Under the pieces are notes generated by a model. It saw nothing but the letters and a program-made list of their open reading frames with translations. It was not told the origin of the DNA and searched no databases. From assembly GCA_964384345.1 (NCBI GenBank), contig CAYLKD010000001.1:1-64000 (forward strand): a stretch of 64,000 nucleotides of DNA, in the 5' to 3' direction. The position numbers were made by a program, and so were the translations under genes. Below, piece by piece: positions 1-8,443 of the stretch. The stretch is from JASLCR01 sp964384345 (lineage in GTDB: Bacteria; Patescibacteriota; Saccharimonadia; Saccharimonadales; Saccharimonadaceae). Position 1 is the first letter of the stretch. Each line of letters opens with the position of its first letter.

Positions 1-293
1 AAATGAGATGTTGCTGGTGCAACGAATAGATTTTTGTGCTTGGTTTCGATGATAATTTCTTGAAGGTTTTTTTCTTCGCGCATCACGTCGCTCATGGTCC
101 CATGCTCGAGAGACTTTTTATCAATTCCAAGTCCACTCGTGGCATTGCCTTGAGGGTCGAGGTCAAGAATCAAGGTTTTTTTGCCACTTTTTGCAAGGTA
201 GTACGCGAGGTTCACGGACGTCGTCGTTTTGCCGACACCACCCTTTTGATTCGTCACCGCAATGACTATTGTTTGTTTGTTACCCTCATCCAT
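1..293 (-). CDS. parA: ParA/Soj-family partition ATPase (partial, 3' part outside window)
   Basis: Only the N-terminal 97 residues are present; the gene runs off the left edge. The deviant Walker A motif KGGVGKTT follows a short N-terminal strand, and LILDLDPQGNATSGLG is the characteristic ParA/Soj segment with the Walker A' aspartate. The family are ATP-dependent dimerising ATPases that bind DNA non-specifically and move ParB-parS complexes during chromosome segregation. A TATAAT hexamer (minus strand of 301-306) ends 7 nt before the ATG, and TTACTT lies 17 nt further upstream, so the mRNA is probably leaderless. No ParB is visible because the downstream side is cut off. Confidence 0.93.
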   Translation of the reverse strand, partial: MDEGNKQTIVIAVTNQKGGVGKTTTSVNLAYYLAKSGKKTLILDLDPQGNATSGLGIDKKSLEHGTMSDVMREEKNLQEIIIETKHKNLFVAPATSH

Positions 294-419
294 TACCGTT
301 ATTATAGCGCAACGCAGCGAGAGAAGTAAGAGTTTACTCGTACTTCCGAGCAAGGCAGCGCTACATGACCGTTTCAAGGGGTCATATTGCCCTATGCAAC
401 GTGAGAAGTAAGACGAATT

Positions 420-453
420 AAAAAACCCGCTCTTTTTGATGGAGCGGGTGTTT
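420..453 (-). terminator. Intrinsic terminator after rplU
   Basis: On the minus strand ACCCGCTC and GAGCGGGT form a hairpin followed by a T-run, starting a few bases after the rplU stop codon. The A-run on the other side would also allow plus-strand function, but no plus-strand gene ends here. Confidence 0.85.
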
Positions 454-455
454 TA

Positions 456-761
456 TTATTTGATCGAGGTTACTTCGATACGAGAGTACTTTTGGCGATG
501 GCCAGTCTCGGTGTGGACACGTTTTTTTGACTTGTAGCGAATGATGCGAAGCTTATCGCCCTTCACTTCTTCGTCAACAACGGTTGCTTTAACGCTAGCA
601 CCTTTGACAAATGGCGTGCCGACAGACGAATTATCACCGTCAACAAGCATGAGAACGTCGAGGGTGAGCTCTTTTGTTCCATCCGGGAGGCGGTCCACCA
701 GGAGGGTCTCTTTTTCGCGGACGATATATTGCTTACCGCCAACTTTTACGACTGCTTTCAT
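456..761 (-). CDS. rplU: 50S ribosomal protein L21
   Basis: This 101-residue protein has the family's usual length and starts MKAVVKVGGKQYIV, the typical L21 N-terminus. The C-terminal part has the basic KKRVHTETGHRQKY segment, matching the family's RRRxGHRQxxT signature that contacts 23S rRNA. L21 binds domain II of 23S rRNA together with L20, whose gene is at 57107. A Shine-Dalgarno sequence (AAGAGGAAATTATG) precedes the start. The usual partner L27 is not next to it: the gene stands alone with its own terminator. Confidence 0.96.
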   Translation of the reverse strand: MKAVVKVGGKQYIVREKETLLVDRLPDGTKELTLDVLMLVDGDNSSVGTPFVKGASVKATVVDEEVKGDKLRIIRYKSKKRVHTETGHRQKYSRIEVTSIK

Positions 762-853
762 AATTTCCTCTTATTTTTAATCAACTCAAATGATTGTAAC
801 AGATACGAGCAGATCAATCAAGACACTTGCTCGGTCGTGCACAGCGCAATATG

Positions 854-1672
854 TCATCCGCAGACAACGTTGTTTGCGTGCAGCCATCCTTCTACGCTAC
901 CGCCATCGAGGTACTGCCCTTTTGCTTCGACTACTTTTACTTTGCCACCCGATGTGACGTATGCATTAATCACATCGGTTATTTCGTATTCGCCTCGTAT
1001 GGGATTTACTTCTATCGTCACGGCGGTATCAATTGCAGACTTAGGTAGCACGTACTTCGATATGTTGATCAAATTACTAGGTGCTCCCTCAACAGTTGGC
1101 TTCTCTATGATTTTGACATAGTGTCCATGCACATCAAGCTCAAGAACGCCGTATTTTGATACAGTCTCGCGTGGAACACTGACACCGAGCATGGCTGCAC
1201 CATCGGTTTCTTCTGCGGCTGCAATCAGGCGCTCTATTTCATTGATACCACCACTACTATAGACAAAATCATCCCCCATCAGCACAACGACTGATTCATC
1301 CTCATCAACTGCCTCACTGACTAATCCAACAGGCACAGCCGTGCCATATTTACCTTGACTTGGTTGAACAATGAAATGGAAGGATACACCTTTGATAGGT
1401 GCTACAAGCGGTAGCTTATCTATCTTGCCTTGTCGCTTTAAGTAATCATTTAACTGAATGTTGCTACGATAATAATTTTGAATCTGTGTACTTTGTTCAC
1501 CAACAACGAAAAAGATGTCGGTTATCCCAGCTTTGATACAATCTTGTACAACATAATCTACAATTGGCCGCGTACCGATGGGTAACATGCACTTTTCGAT
1601 TGATTTGGTTATCGGGAGCATCCGTGTGCCCCATCCAGCGACGGGGATAATAGCTTTTGTGATCTTGTTCAT
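854..1672 (-). CDS. galU: UTP--glucose-1-phosphate uridylyltransferase-like nucleotidyltransferase
   Basis: The 272-residue protein has the GalU-type N-terminal signature PVAGWGTRMLPITKSIEKCMLPI (first nucleotide-binding loop and activating Lys), QPSQGKYGTAVPVG (base recognition) and LMGDD (metal-binding aspartates), then a C-terminal VEAKGQYLDGGSVEGWL segment. The family makes UDP-glucose from UTP and glucose-1-phosphate for cell-surface glycans. The substrate sugar cannot be fixed from sequence alone; dTDP-glucose synthases share the fold but lack this C-terminus. TACACT ends 6 nt before the ATG, so the transcript is probably leaderless. The promoter overlaps the end of the upstream CAP-domain gene. 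Confidence 0.85.
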   Translation of the reverse strand: MNKITKAIIPVAGWGTRMLPITKSIEKCMLPIGTRPIVDYVVQDCIKAGITDIFFVVGEQSTQIQNYYRSNIQLNDYLKRQGKIDKLPLVAPIKGVSFHFIVQPSQGKYGTAVPVGLVSEAVDEDESVVVLMGDDFVYSSGGINEIERLIAAAEETDGAAMLGVSVPRETVSKYGVLELDVHGHYVKIIEKPTVEGAPSNLINISKYVLPKSAIDTAVTIEVNPIRGEYEITDVINAYVTSGGKVKVVEAKGQYLDGGSVEGWLHANNVVCG

Positions 1673-1695
1673 CTTGCTAGTGTACTACAGCTTGA

Positions 1696-2607
1696 TTAGA
1701 TTTGCCCGCCACCATAGAGTCCGATAAAGAGGATGGCAAGACTTACCATACCGATGGCTTTATAGAGACCGTGGTGCCGGTACCAGCTTTGTAGGAGTGG
1801 TCGCGGTAGTTTCTTGCGGTACATGTGAGCCGTCGCTGCAACAAGCGCAGTGAGCAGCAGCAATATGATCGAGCCGAGAGCTGCTGGCGACATCGATTGT
1901 AAGTGTGTGCCAAGCTGCGACAGCGGTCCACCAGGTGTATTTTCGGCAGCAAGTACCGCAGTCGACGCGATCGCTGCTTGCGTCGTTGGTGCAGCATATA
2001 GCGCAACGACAAGTTTCGTTTGTGTATTATCGATCACACCAGGCACAACCGCAAAACCGACATCTGAATAATCTTTATCGAGAATATTTTGACGATGCTC
2101 AGATGAGTTCATCCATGCCATCATGACTCCCTCCGTGGTCGTAAAGTTTTTTGCAAGATTTTCACCAGCGTAATTATAGGTATACCCTACCTTTTTGAAC
2201 CACTGCCACGGTGTCACACCACTTGGACTTGTATGTGCCCAATACTGGTTTGCGAACATATCGTTTGCTTTGAGCGTGGCTGCGCGTGAGAGCGCTGCGT
2301 TGATCTTTAAGGCAGGTGCACCATCTCTGGCTCGAACTTCATTTGTCTGCGCAAGCAGTGCTTCTGCTGTCACGCTCGACGCATCTCCTAAAACTGACCC
2401 ACTATTGGAAAAATTATAAAATGCTTGAACAGCAAACACCAACAATACAACCACAGCAATCCCTGCTCCTCGGACAAGATGCGGTTGATACTGATTGTGT
2501 CTATGTGGTACGAGCAGCAGCTTCGCGCGTCGCTTGACCGTATGATGGAGCGGCGGCTTCAGCGGCTTCTTCGTTTTTGCAGCTGTTCGTGTTTTTTGTT
2601 TTGTCAT
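1696..2607 (-). CDS. Membrane-anchored CAP (SCP/PR-1) domain protein
   Basis: From the chosen Met the protein has about 303 residues. A basic, Arg/Lys/His-rich cytoplasmic tail comes first, then one transmembrane helix (GIAVVVLLVFAVQAFYNF), a CAP domain with ALSRAATLKANDM, YWAHTSPSGVTPWQWF, YNYAGENLA and HRQNIL motifs (the CAP cavity His/Glu residues), and two C-terminal transmembrane helices. CAP proteins are extracytoplasmic; bacterial functions are mostly unknown. The reading frame opens 13 codons earlier, but a TATACT box sits inside that stretch, so the Met of MTKQKTR is the better start. GSVLG follows the first membrane helix, as in some other exported proteins of this group. Confidence 0.85.
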   Translation of the reverse strand: MTKQKTRTAAKTKKPLKPPLHHTVKRRAKLLLVPHRHNQYQPHLVRGAGIAVVVLLVFAVQAFYNFSNSGSVLGDASSVTAEALLAQTNEVRARDGAPALKINAALSRAATLKANDMFANQYWAHTSPSGVTPWQWFKKVGYTYNYAGENLAKNFTTTEGVMMAWMNSSEHRQNILDKDYSDVGFAVVPGVIDNTQTKLVVALYAAPTTQAAIASTAVLAAENTPGGPLSQLGTHLQSMSPAALGSIILLLLTALVAATAHMYRKKLPRPLLQSWYRHHGLYKAIGMVSLAILFIGLYGGGQI

Positions 2608-2707
2608 GACGTGATCTTTCTTACGCATCAGTATAGCACTTCGCATATAAATACGCTCATGGTATGAGCGTATTTATTGATGAATTGGTAGGACTCAAGC
2701 AGTCTGA

Positions 2708-5700
2708 CTATTCTTGGTCGCGGCGTCGGCGTGCACCGATGAAGAACCAGATTGCTGCGATAATCGCAAGTAGTAGCAAGTACCAGTACCATGCTACTCC
2801 CCATACCTTCCAGCCCTGTGAACTTGGCGCGATAGGCGCAGTTTTTTCAAGCGGAGTACCCTTATCCTGCGTACCGAGGACTTGTCCGTTCTCTGGGCCC
2901 GTCTGGCCTGTGGTAGGGTTAATACCCGTATTGAAATTGTTAGAATTTGCATTTCCAAACGTGCTAGCGGCCGCTGGATTACGTAATGGGCTAATTAGCG
3001 ATACTACCTCAGGACTGTCAGTACCAGACACTTGAGGATTAATGGTTTGAATACCTCCACTGTTGCTTACAGGTGCAGTAGCAGTAAACGTTTTAGCCTT
3101 TGGATCACTTGAATTTCCAGCAGCATCGGTGCTAGTCACTGAAAATACGTGGTCTTTGCCATCATTGATTGGCGTAGCTGTTGTGTATGTCCACACGCCG
3201 TTTATTGGTGTGATTGTCGTTTTCTCACTACCATCAAGCGAAACAATAACTGGTGATGATTCAGAACTTGTACCGTTTACAGTATACGTACCGTTGCTGT
3301 TACGGGTTGGACCATTAATTGTAACCGCAGGTGCTGTATTATCTAGCGTGAAGTTTTGGGTTGCCTCAGCTGTATTGCCAGCTTTGTCTTTGGCAACGAC
3401 ATGGACTGTGTAAGCGCCGTCCGCAATCCCAGACAAATCAACTGAACCTAGCGTACCGTTTGTAGTACCAGTTGTATCGTCAGCAAAAGCAGTCTGGAAT
3501 GGCGTTCCAGCAGCCCATGCAGTCGTACACTTCGCATCTCGTTTTCCTACTTCACCGGTGTTGTTTGTCACAAAGCAGTAATAGTAGTCAAAGTTATCAT
3601 CATTTACCGTACCTTTGATTGTCAACGTACCGTTATTCGCATGTACACCAAGTACTTCATTTGCCGACGGACTTGAAATAGTAATTGTTGGCGCCGAGCG
3701 ATCGACAGAGAATTTGCTCGTACCAGTTGCGCTAATATTTCCGGCCATATCTCGGCTGTTATAGCGGATTGTGTACGTGCTATTGTCCCCTAATGTCGAT
3801 GGGACTGCACAGTTTGCAGTAAAGCTCGTGGCACCATTTGCATTTACAGAGCAGCTTTTTTGCAATACAAGATTTGCTTCGTCATATATATTAATCGTCA
3901 CGACAGAGAGGCCTTGTGCATCAGTCGCGTCGACACTCATTGTTGATGGATTTAGCGCATTGTTGGCTGGTGATGTCAGCGTCGCAGTTGGACGAGCGTT
4001 GTCCAGTACGAATGTTCGCTCCATCCGCTGAGAAACATTTCCTGAGACGTCGGTCGCAATGTAGAATAAGCTGTACTCACCGTCAGGCAATCCGCTCATA
4101 TTAAAGCTTGTTTCGTAACGGTTGTTTACAAGGGATGTGCCGTAGACTGTTTTTACGCCACGATCATTTCCTTGGTATACAAGTTGTATCTGGGCGTAGT
4201 TTTCACCAGAAAGATTGTCTTGGTATGTTCCAGAGATCTTCAGCATATTATTACTGAATCGGGTACTCACCTTTTCTCCTTCACTCGGAGAGTCGATTGT
4301 TATCACTGGAGCAGTATGATCAACGTTGAATGTAGATGTATTCGTCGATGAACGATTTCCGGCAGCATCAACAGCATTATACTTTACGGTATATGTGCCA
4401 TCGAGCAATGCTGATGAAACTGGGCATGTGAGCGTGTGCGTGTCAGTTGTGAGATTTCCCGCGGAACATGATTTTATCAGTGTCGTGCCCTTATAGAGGT
4501 TAGCCGTCACAATAGTAAGCTTTACATTATCAGCAGCAGTTACGACATAGTTTGTAGGATTGTATGCACCGCTAGCTGGGCTCACAAACTGTACGGTCGG
4601 CTTAGTTGTATCTGCCGGTAAACTAGCTTCAAAATCATATCGATCATTAGCGTTAGCTGTTGCGATATGGAAATTATCAACGTTCCCAATGTAATTTGTC
4701 CAGCTACTTCCCGCTTTGAATCCAACAAGAGGATCCGCAGGATTAACACCAACATTTGGATATAATGTAATTAGTTGATCGAGTGTACATGGACTACTTT
4801 GAGCACAGTTACCGCCAAATGAAGCTGGCTTTGAAAGCCACCATTTACCCGCATTTGCATCCCAAGACTGCCACTGTCCGTCTGAAACGGTTCCATTAAT
4901 GTAGGGTTCATAGACCAAGCGACCCGCCCAGCCACTTGCGACGTTTACGTCTGGAGTAACGTTAATTTGCATTGATGGCGCCCATAGGCTATTGCCACTG
5001 ACCGAATACGTTGAGTATGTAAGGGCAGCTAAATCTTTTAGTTTTGTACCTGCGTATGAATTTTTAGCCAACAGATAACCTTGATTAGCAGTATCTACCT
5101 TAAGTTGTGCACTGCCTTCACCAATAGGTGCAGTGCTAGGACCTGCTACATAGTTTAGTGATCCGCCTTGACCATTATCGTCGATGCCGATCCAGCCGTT
5201 GAGTGCACTTGGGCGAACGACAGTAGTTTGTTCAACAGGTGGAGTCACGCAGTTACGAACTAAAGATTGATTATCAACACGAGCGTTGTTGTTGTTCGCT
5301 CTTATCTGCGCTAATCGTCCACAGTCATAGTTATTTGGTGTCCCAGGGATAAAGGCAATATCAACTGCATTTGCGGCGATACCAGTCCCCCACGTGTTAC
5401 CGGTGAATGAAAGGTTAGTATTTGCAACCGCTACCCAACCGCGAGTACCTGCAACGAAGTTACCTGAAATCGTACCTGAAGTACCGTCGTTAATATATGC
5501 CGGCTGTCGTAACGATGTAAATTGATTACCAGATATATTTACACCAGATGTCGTGCTGATCTCGAGCGCGCGATCCGATTGAGCATCGGCTGCTACATAC
5601 TTACCATGAAAGTTATTGTTAGAAATAGTAGTGTTAGCACCCTGCACATTGATAATGTTTTGTGATGCTTTATCCATTTTTTCAAATTCAAGTCCGTTAA

Positions 5701-6406
5701 TAGTCACACCAGGAGCAGTAGTGACAAAAACGTGCGCGCTACCACTTGTAGTGATCTTTGCACCATTTTCGCCATTAATTGTAAGTGGTTTATTCACTAA
5801 AACCGTACTTGTCATTGGGTATGTTCCAGCCTTGACTGTGATTGTGCTGCCAGCTGCTTCGCCTGCTACGGCGTCACCAATGGTTGTATATTCACAGCCT
5901 GAGGCACACACTGTATTTTGCTCAACGGTTGCCCCATCCAGAGTGATGTTTGTTAAAATTGCCACGTCATTAGTAGAATTTGCGACAACTTTCGCGTAAA
6001 CGCTGAGGCCACTTACAAACGCTTCACTTGGTAATGGAGAAGATTTGCTGCCAGTTTCAATAGCACTAGCGCCACTGACGCCATCAATACCTCCTAGCAC
6101 ATGCTCGACGCCATTGGCTTTCCAGCCATACTCTAACGTGTCTACTGTAGGAGTTACATCTAATTCTTTTGTATCGAAGTTGAAGCTGAATGTAAGATTT
6201 GCATACGATGAAGCGTCAATGCTTGCAGATTCGTATGGATTTGCACTTGTAACATTTGCACTTGCACCAGATACGGGTGCAGCAGCAAACGCATTCGGCA
6301 GATTGAGCGCTAATAGTGGCTGCACAAATAATGCAAAAATCGCAAAAAATGCCCCAAATAGTTTCGCCGAAACTACGGAGCGTCCTGATGTAATACGTAA
6401 ACTCAT
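2708..6406 (-). CDS. Giant surface protein: beta-helix plus Ig-like repeats, C-terminal membrane anchor
   Basis: The 1232-residue protein begins with a signal peptide ending near AFAAAPVSG. At about residues 165-390 lies a right-handed parallel beta-helix (CEYTTIGDAVAG, then repeated ISNNNF, ISGNQF, ISGNFV, FTGNTW rungs). A beta-rich domain of about 200 residues follows, then at least four tandem Ig-like repeats of about 100 residues, each opening with TxPxVxxxSP and closing with YxVxxxAxDxAGN. The tail is low-complexity (GQVLGTQDKG), then a Trp-rich transmembrane helix and RRRRD stop-transfer. This is the architecture of a cell-surface adhesin; binding to host or glycan is inference. There is no LPxTG motif. 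A GAGGG ribosome binding site precedes the ATG. Confidence 0.85.
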   Translation of the reverse strand: MSLRITSGRSVVSAKLFGAFFAIFALFVQPLLALNLPNAFAAAPVSGASANVTSANPYESASIDASSYANLTFSFNFDTKELDVTPTVDTLEYGWKANGVEHVLGGIDGVSGASAIETGSKSSPLPSEAFVSGLSVYAKVVANSTNDVAILTNITLDGATVEQNTVCASGCEYTTIGDAVAGEAAGSTITVKAGTYPMTSTVLVNKPLTINGENGAKITTSGSAHVFVTTAPGVTINGLEFEKMDKASQNIINVQGANTTISNNNFHGKYVAADAQSDRALEISTTSGVNISGNQFTSLRQPAYINDGTSGTISGNFVAGTRGWVAVANTNLSFTGNTWGTGIAANAVDIAFIPGTPNNYDCGRLAQIRANNNNARVDNQSLVRNCVTPPVEQTTVVRPSALNGWIGIDDNGQGGSLNYVAGPSTAPIGEGSAQLKVDTANQGYLLAKNSYAGTKLKDLAALTYSTYSVSGNSLWAPSMQINVTPDVNVASGWAGRLVYEPYINGTVSDGQWQSWDANAGKWWLSKPASFGGNCAQSSPCTLDQLITLYPNVGVNPADPLVGFKAGSSWTNYIGNVDNFHIATANANDRYDFEASLPADTTKPTVQFVSPASGAYNPTNYVVTAADNVKLTIVTANLYKGTTLIKSCSAGNLTTDTHTLTCPVSSALLDGTYTVKYNAVDAAGNRSSTNTSTFNVDHTAPVITIDSPSEGEKVSTRFSNNMLKISGTYQDNLSGENYAQIQLVYQGNDRGVKTVYGTSLVNNRYETSFNMSGLPDGEYSLFYIATDVSGNVSQRMERTFVLDNARPTATLTSPANNALNPSTMSVDATDAQGLSVVTINIYDEANLVLQKSCSVNANGATSFTANCAVPSTLGDNSTYTIRYNSRDMAGNISATGTSKFSVDRSAPTITISSPSANEVLGVHANNGTLTIKGTVNDDNFDYYYCFVTNNTGEVGKRDAKCTTAWAAGTPFQTAFADDTTGTTNGTLGSVDLSGIADGAYTVHVVAKDKAGNTAEATQNFTLDNTAPAVTINGPTRNSNGTYTVNGTSSESSPVIVSLDGSEKTTITPINGVWTYTTATPINDGKDHVFSVTSTDAAGNSSDPKAKTFTATAPVSNSGGIQTINPQVSGTDSPEVVSLISPLRNPAAASTFGNANSNNFNTGINPTTGQTGPENGQVLGTQDKGTPLEKTAPIAPSSQGWKVWGVAWYWYLLLLAIIAAIWFFIGARRRRDQE

Positions 6407-6494
6407 GATATCCCTCGCTTATCCCGCACTCCACATGCAGGGTTATGTTTGAGCCTATTATACTACGAGTTCATTCTCAGCAAAACATAAGCGT

Positions 6495-6872
6495 CTATTT
6501 TTGCTGGACGGCATCGATATGTGCGTGGTCTAAGCCATAATAATGCGCGATTTCATGCCACAGCGTTCGTTTGATTTGCTCAAAAAAGCCTTTCTCATCG
6601 TTCACGACGGCGAGAATTGGATACTTAAAAAGGGTGATTTTACTGGGCAATAGGCCACTTTCATTTCCAGTTTGGTGAATACGAGGTACACCTTCGTAAA
6701 GACCCAGCAGCAGTTGGTCGCCACGAATTTTCAAGCGCTGGCGTTGTTCCTCGTCTGGTTCATCACTCATTACGATCGCAACATTATTCATATTGTGGAT
6801 GTATTCTTGAGGAAGCTCGTCCATGGCACGAGTAATTAGTTGATCAAATGTCTCATCAGAAATTTCTTTCAT
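6495..6872 (-). CDS. Zincin-like metallopeptidase (Zincin_1 / DUF1025 type)
   Basis: The 125-residue protein has the metal motif HEIAHYYGLDH near its C-terminus, matching the HExxHxxGxxD/H arrangement of the small Zincin_1 family. GVPRIHQTG and SKITLFKYPIL precede the motif, as in that family. Its substrate is unknown. It lies 21 bp downstream of a small acidic protein gene on the same strand, so the two are probably co-transcribed. There is no signal peptide, so it should be cytoplasmic. Confidence 0.85.
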   Translation of the reverse strand: MKEISDETFDQLITRAMDELPQEYIHNMNNVAIVMSDEPDEEQRQRLKIRGDQLLLGLYEGVPRIHQTGNESGLLPSKITLFKYPILAVVNDEKGFFEQIKRTLWHEIAHYYGLDHAHIDAVQQK

Positions 6873-6893
6873 TACTATACAAAGTATACCATG

Positions 6894-7103
6894 CTATTCG
6901 TCAATTGAACGCATCATATCGACATAATCAGGATCCTGCATCGCATCCTCGACGATGGCCTGCCATTTATCGGCAAGGCTTTCATCAACATCTTCAGTCA
7001 ATACGATTGCTTCAGGTTCCGCTCTTTCGGCCGCGATTTCGTCCCCTAACCCGTCAGCAAGTGGATCGACTTTTGCAAATTGTATGTGGTGAAATAATGT
7101 CAT
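6894..7103 (-). CDS. Small acidic hypothetical protein
   Basis: This 69-residue, strongly acidic protein (many Glu and Asp, one Trp in DKWQAIVEDAM) has no recognised domain. It precedes the zincin gene with a 21 bp gap on the same strand. The short distance and the acidic helical C-terminus suggest a partner or regulator of the peptidase, but this is inference. No strong ribosome binding site is seen. Confidence 0.55.
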   Translation of the reverse strand: MTLFHHIQFAKVDPLADGLGDEIAAERAEPEAIVLTEDVDESLADKWQAIVEDAMQDPDYVDMMRSIDE

Positions 7104-7181
7104 GTTTGTGTTTTACCTTTTACTCTATTAAAGCACAAGTGTTATAAAAAGTCAATACATGCACTGGTATATACTAGATAT

Positions 7182-7835
7182 ATGCATATAGATTTTTATT
7201 TTGACCCAAGCTGTCCGTTTTGCTGGATTACCAGTCGATGGCTGATACAAGTAGCCGAAAAACGAGATATTACTATCAATTGGCAACCGTTTAGCCTCGC
7301 ACTCAAAAATAATGAGCTTAGTAATAGCAACAGCGAAGGCTCAGCATACGCACAGTCGCACAACGAAGCCCACCGAATACTGCGCGTCATCGAAGCGGGT
7401 GTTGCGGCTGGAGCCGATCGCGGCAAATTATATACCGATTTCGGCTCGATCAAACATATCGAAAATAATCCGTACGATGACATGGCGATTGCTATAGTCC
7501 TCGGCATTAATAAACTCGATGCAAGTCTCGCTGATGCTGCTGATGACACGAGTTATGACGAGCAACTGCAAGCATCGCTTGCTACGGCAGTTAGTATCGT
7601 CGGCCCGGATGTTGGCGTACCAACAATCATTTTCACTCGTGACGACGGCAGCAAAGTCGGCTATTTCGGACCGGTATTGCAGTCACTCCCAGATAAAGAA
7701 AATGGCCTCAAGATCTGGGACAGTCTGGCAACGCTCGCAGTCACACACGAATTTTATGAGCTAAAGCGTTCACGCCCGAGCGGCCTACCCGACACTGGCA
7801 GTACTGCCGGACAAACTGGTCCAGCCGTCTGCTAA
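7182..7835 (+). CDS. DsbA-family thioredoxin-fold oxidoreductase, Rv2466c-like
   Basis: The 217-residue protein opens with MHIDFYFDPSCPFCWITSRWL, the N-terminal strand and CPFC active site of DsbA-fold proteins. The Trp-rich layout and the later GVPTIIF cis-proline segment resemble the mycothiol-dependent nitroreductase Rv2466c group. It has no signal peptide and is probably cytoplasmic. The thiol partner is unclear, since mycothiol synthesis is not expected in such a reduced genome. TATACT ends 6 nt before the ATG (leaderless). It converges on the MPG gene with a 9 bp gap between stops. Confidence 0.8.
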   Translation: MHIDFYFDPSCPFCWITSRWLIQVAEKRDITINWQPFSLALKNNELSNSNSEGSAYAQSHNEAHRILRVIEAGVAAGADRGKLYTDFGSIKHIENNPYDDMAIAIVLGINKLDASLADAADDTSYDEQLQASLATAVSIVGPDVGVPTIIFTRDDGSKVGYFGPVLQSLPDKENGLKIWDSLATLAVTHEFYELKRSRPSGLPDTGSTAGQTGPAVC

Positions 7836-7844
7836 TTGCAGTTC

Positions 7845-8420
7845 TTATTTTTTGCTAACGTAGGCATTATCCGTAATATAAAAGCGGCGAAGTCTGTCTT
7901 TCTCTTTTGTTAGGCCAATACGCGTGGTGGTTGTGATTGCACACGCATCCAGCGCCGGCTGCATTCGTAATCGAAGTGGTGGGCTGGAAAGATCATGTCC
8001 AGACAGTGTTTTATCAATCTGCAAAGCTTGGCAAAGTTTGGCCGGACCATTGGTGAGTTCTATGCCATCTCTTCCCTTCCGGTTCAAAGATAGTATGCTC
8101 GTATCACCGAGTGGCTCTGCGGCGCGCAGCAAAACTGCTGCGCCTTCGCCGTCTTTACCAACGACAATATTGCAGCAATAGTGCATGCCGTACGTAAAAT
8201 ATATGTAGAGATTTCCAGCTGGGCCGAACATAACATCCGTACGTGGGGTTCGACCTTTAAAACTATGGCTCGCGGCATCAGCTTGATCATAACTTTCTGT
8301 TTCAGCAATTTTTACGACGATTGTCTCATCACCTATTGATCGTTCGAGGTAGCAGCCAAGCAGCCGCTGCGCGACATAATCAGCTGGCTGCTCGAGAATG
8401 CTAAAAGTTGTGTCTGTCAT
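7845..8420 (-). CDS. mpg: 3-methyladenine DNA glycosylase (MPG/AAG family)
   Basis: The 191-residue protein has the AAG family motifs: VKIAETESYDQADAASHSFKGRTPRT (catalytic Glu region), MFGPAGNLYIYFTYGMHYCCNIV (the Tyr finger and base pocket) and LTNGPAKLCQAL. The enzyme removes alkylated and deaminated purines from DNA in base-excision repair. Length fits the bacterial family. It lies just downstream of ileS (23 bp), so it may be read from the ileS transcript. Confidence 0.93.
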   Translation of the reverse strand: MTDTTFSILEQPADYVAQRLLGCYLERSIGDETIVVKIAETESYDQADAASHSFKGRTPRTDVMFGPAGNLYIYFTYGMHYCCNIVVGKDGEGAAVLLRAAEPLGDTSILSLNRKGRDGIELTNGPAKLCQALQIDKTLSGHDLSSPPLRLRMQPALDACAITTTTRIGLTKEKDRLRRFYITDNAYVSKK

Positions 8421-8443
8421 GTGCTATCAGCTGTCTCTTCTGA

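Noticed and set aside
2664..3035. Plus-strand frames opposite the large adhesin
   Set aside because: They are shadows of the minus-strand gene, whose domain structure is clear.
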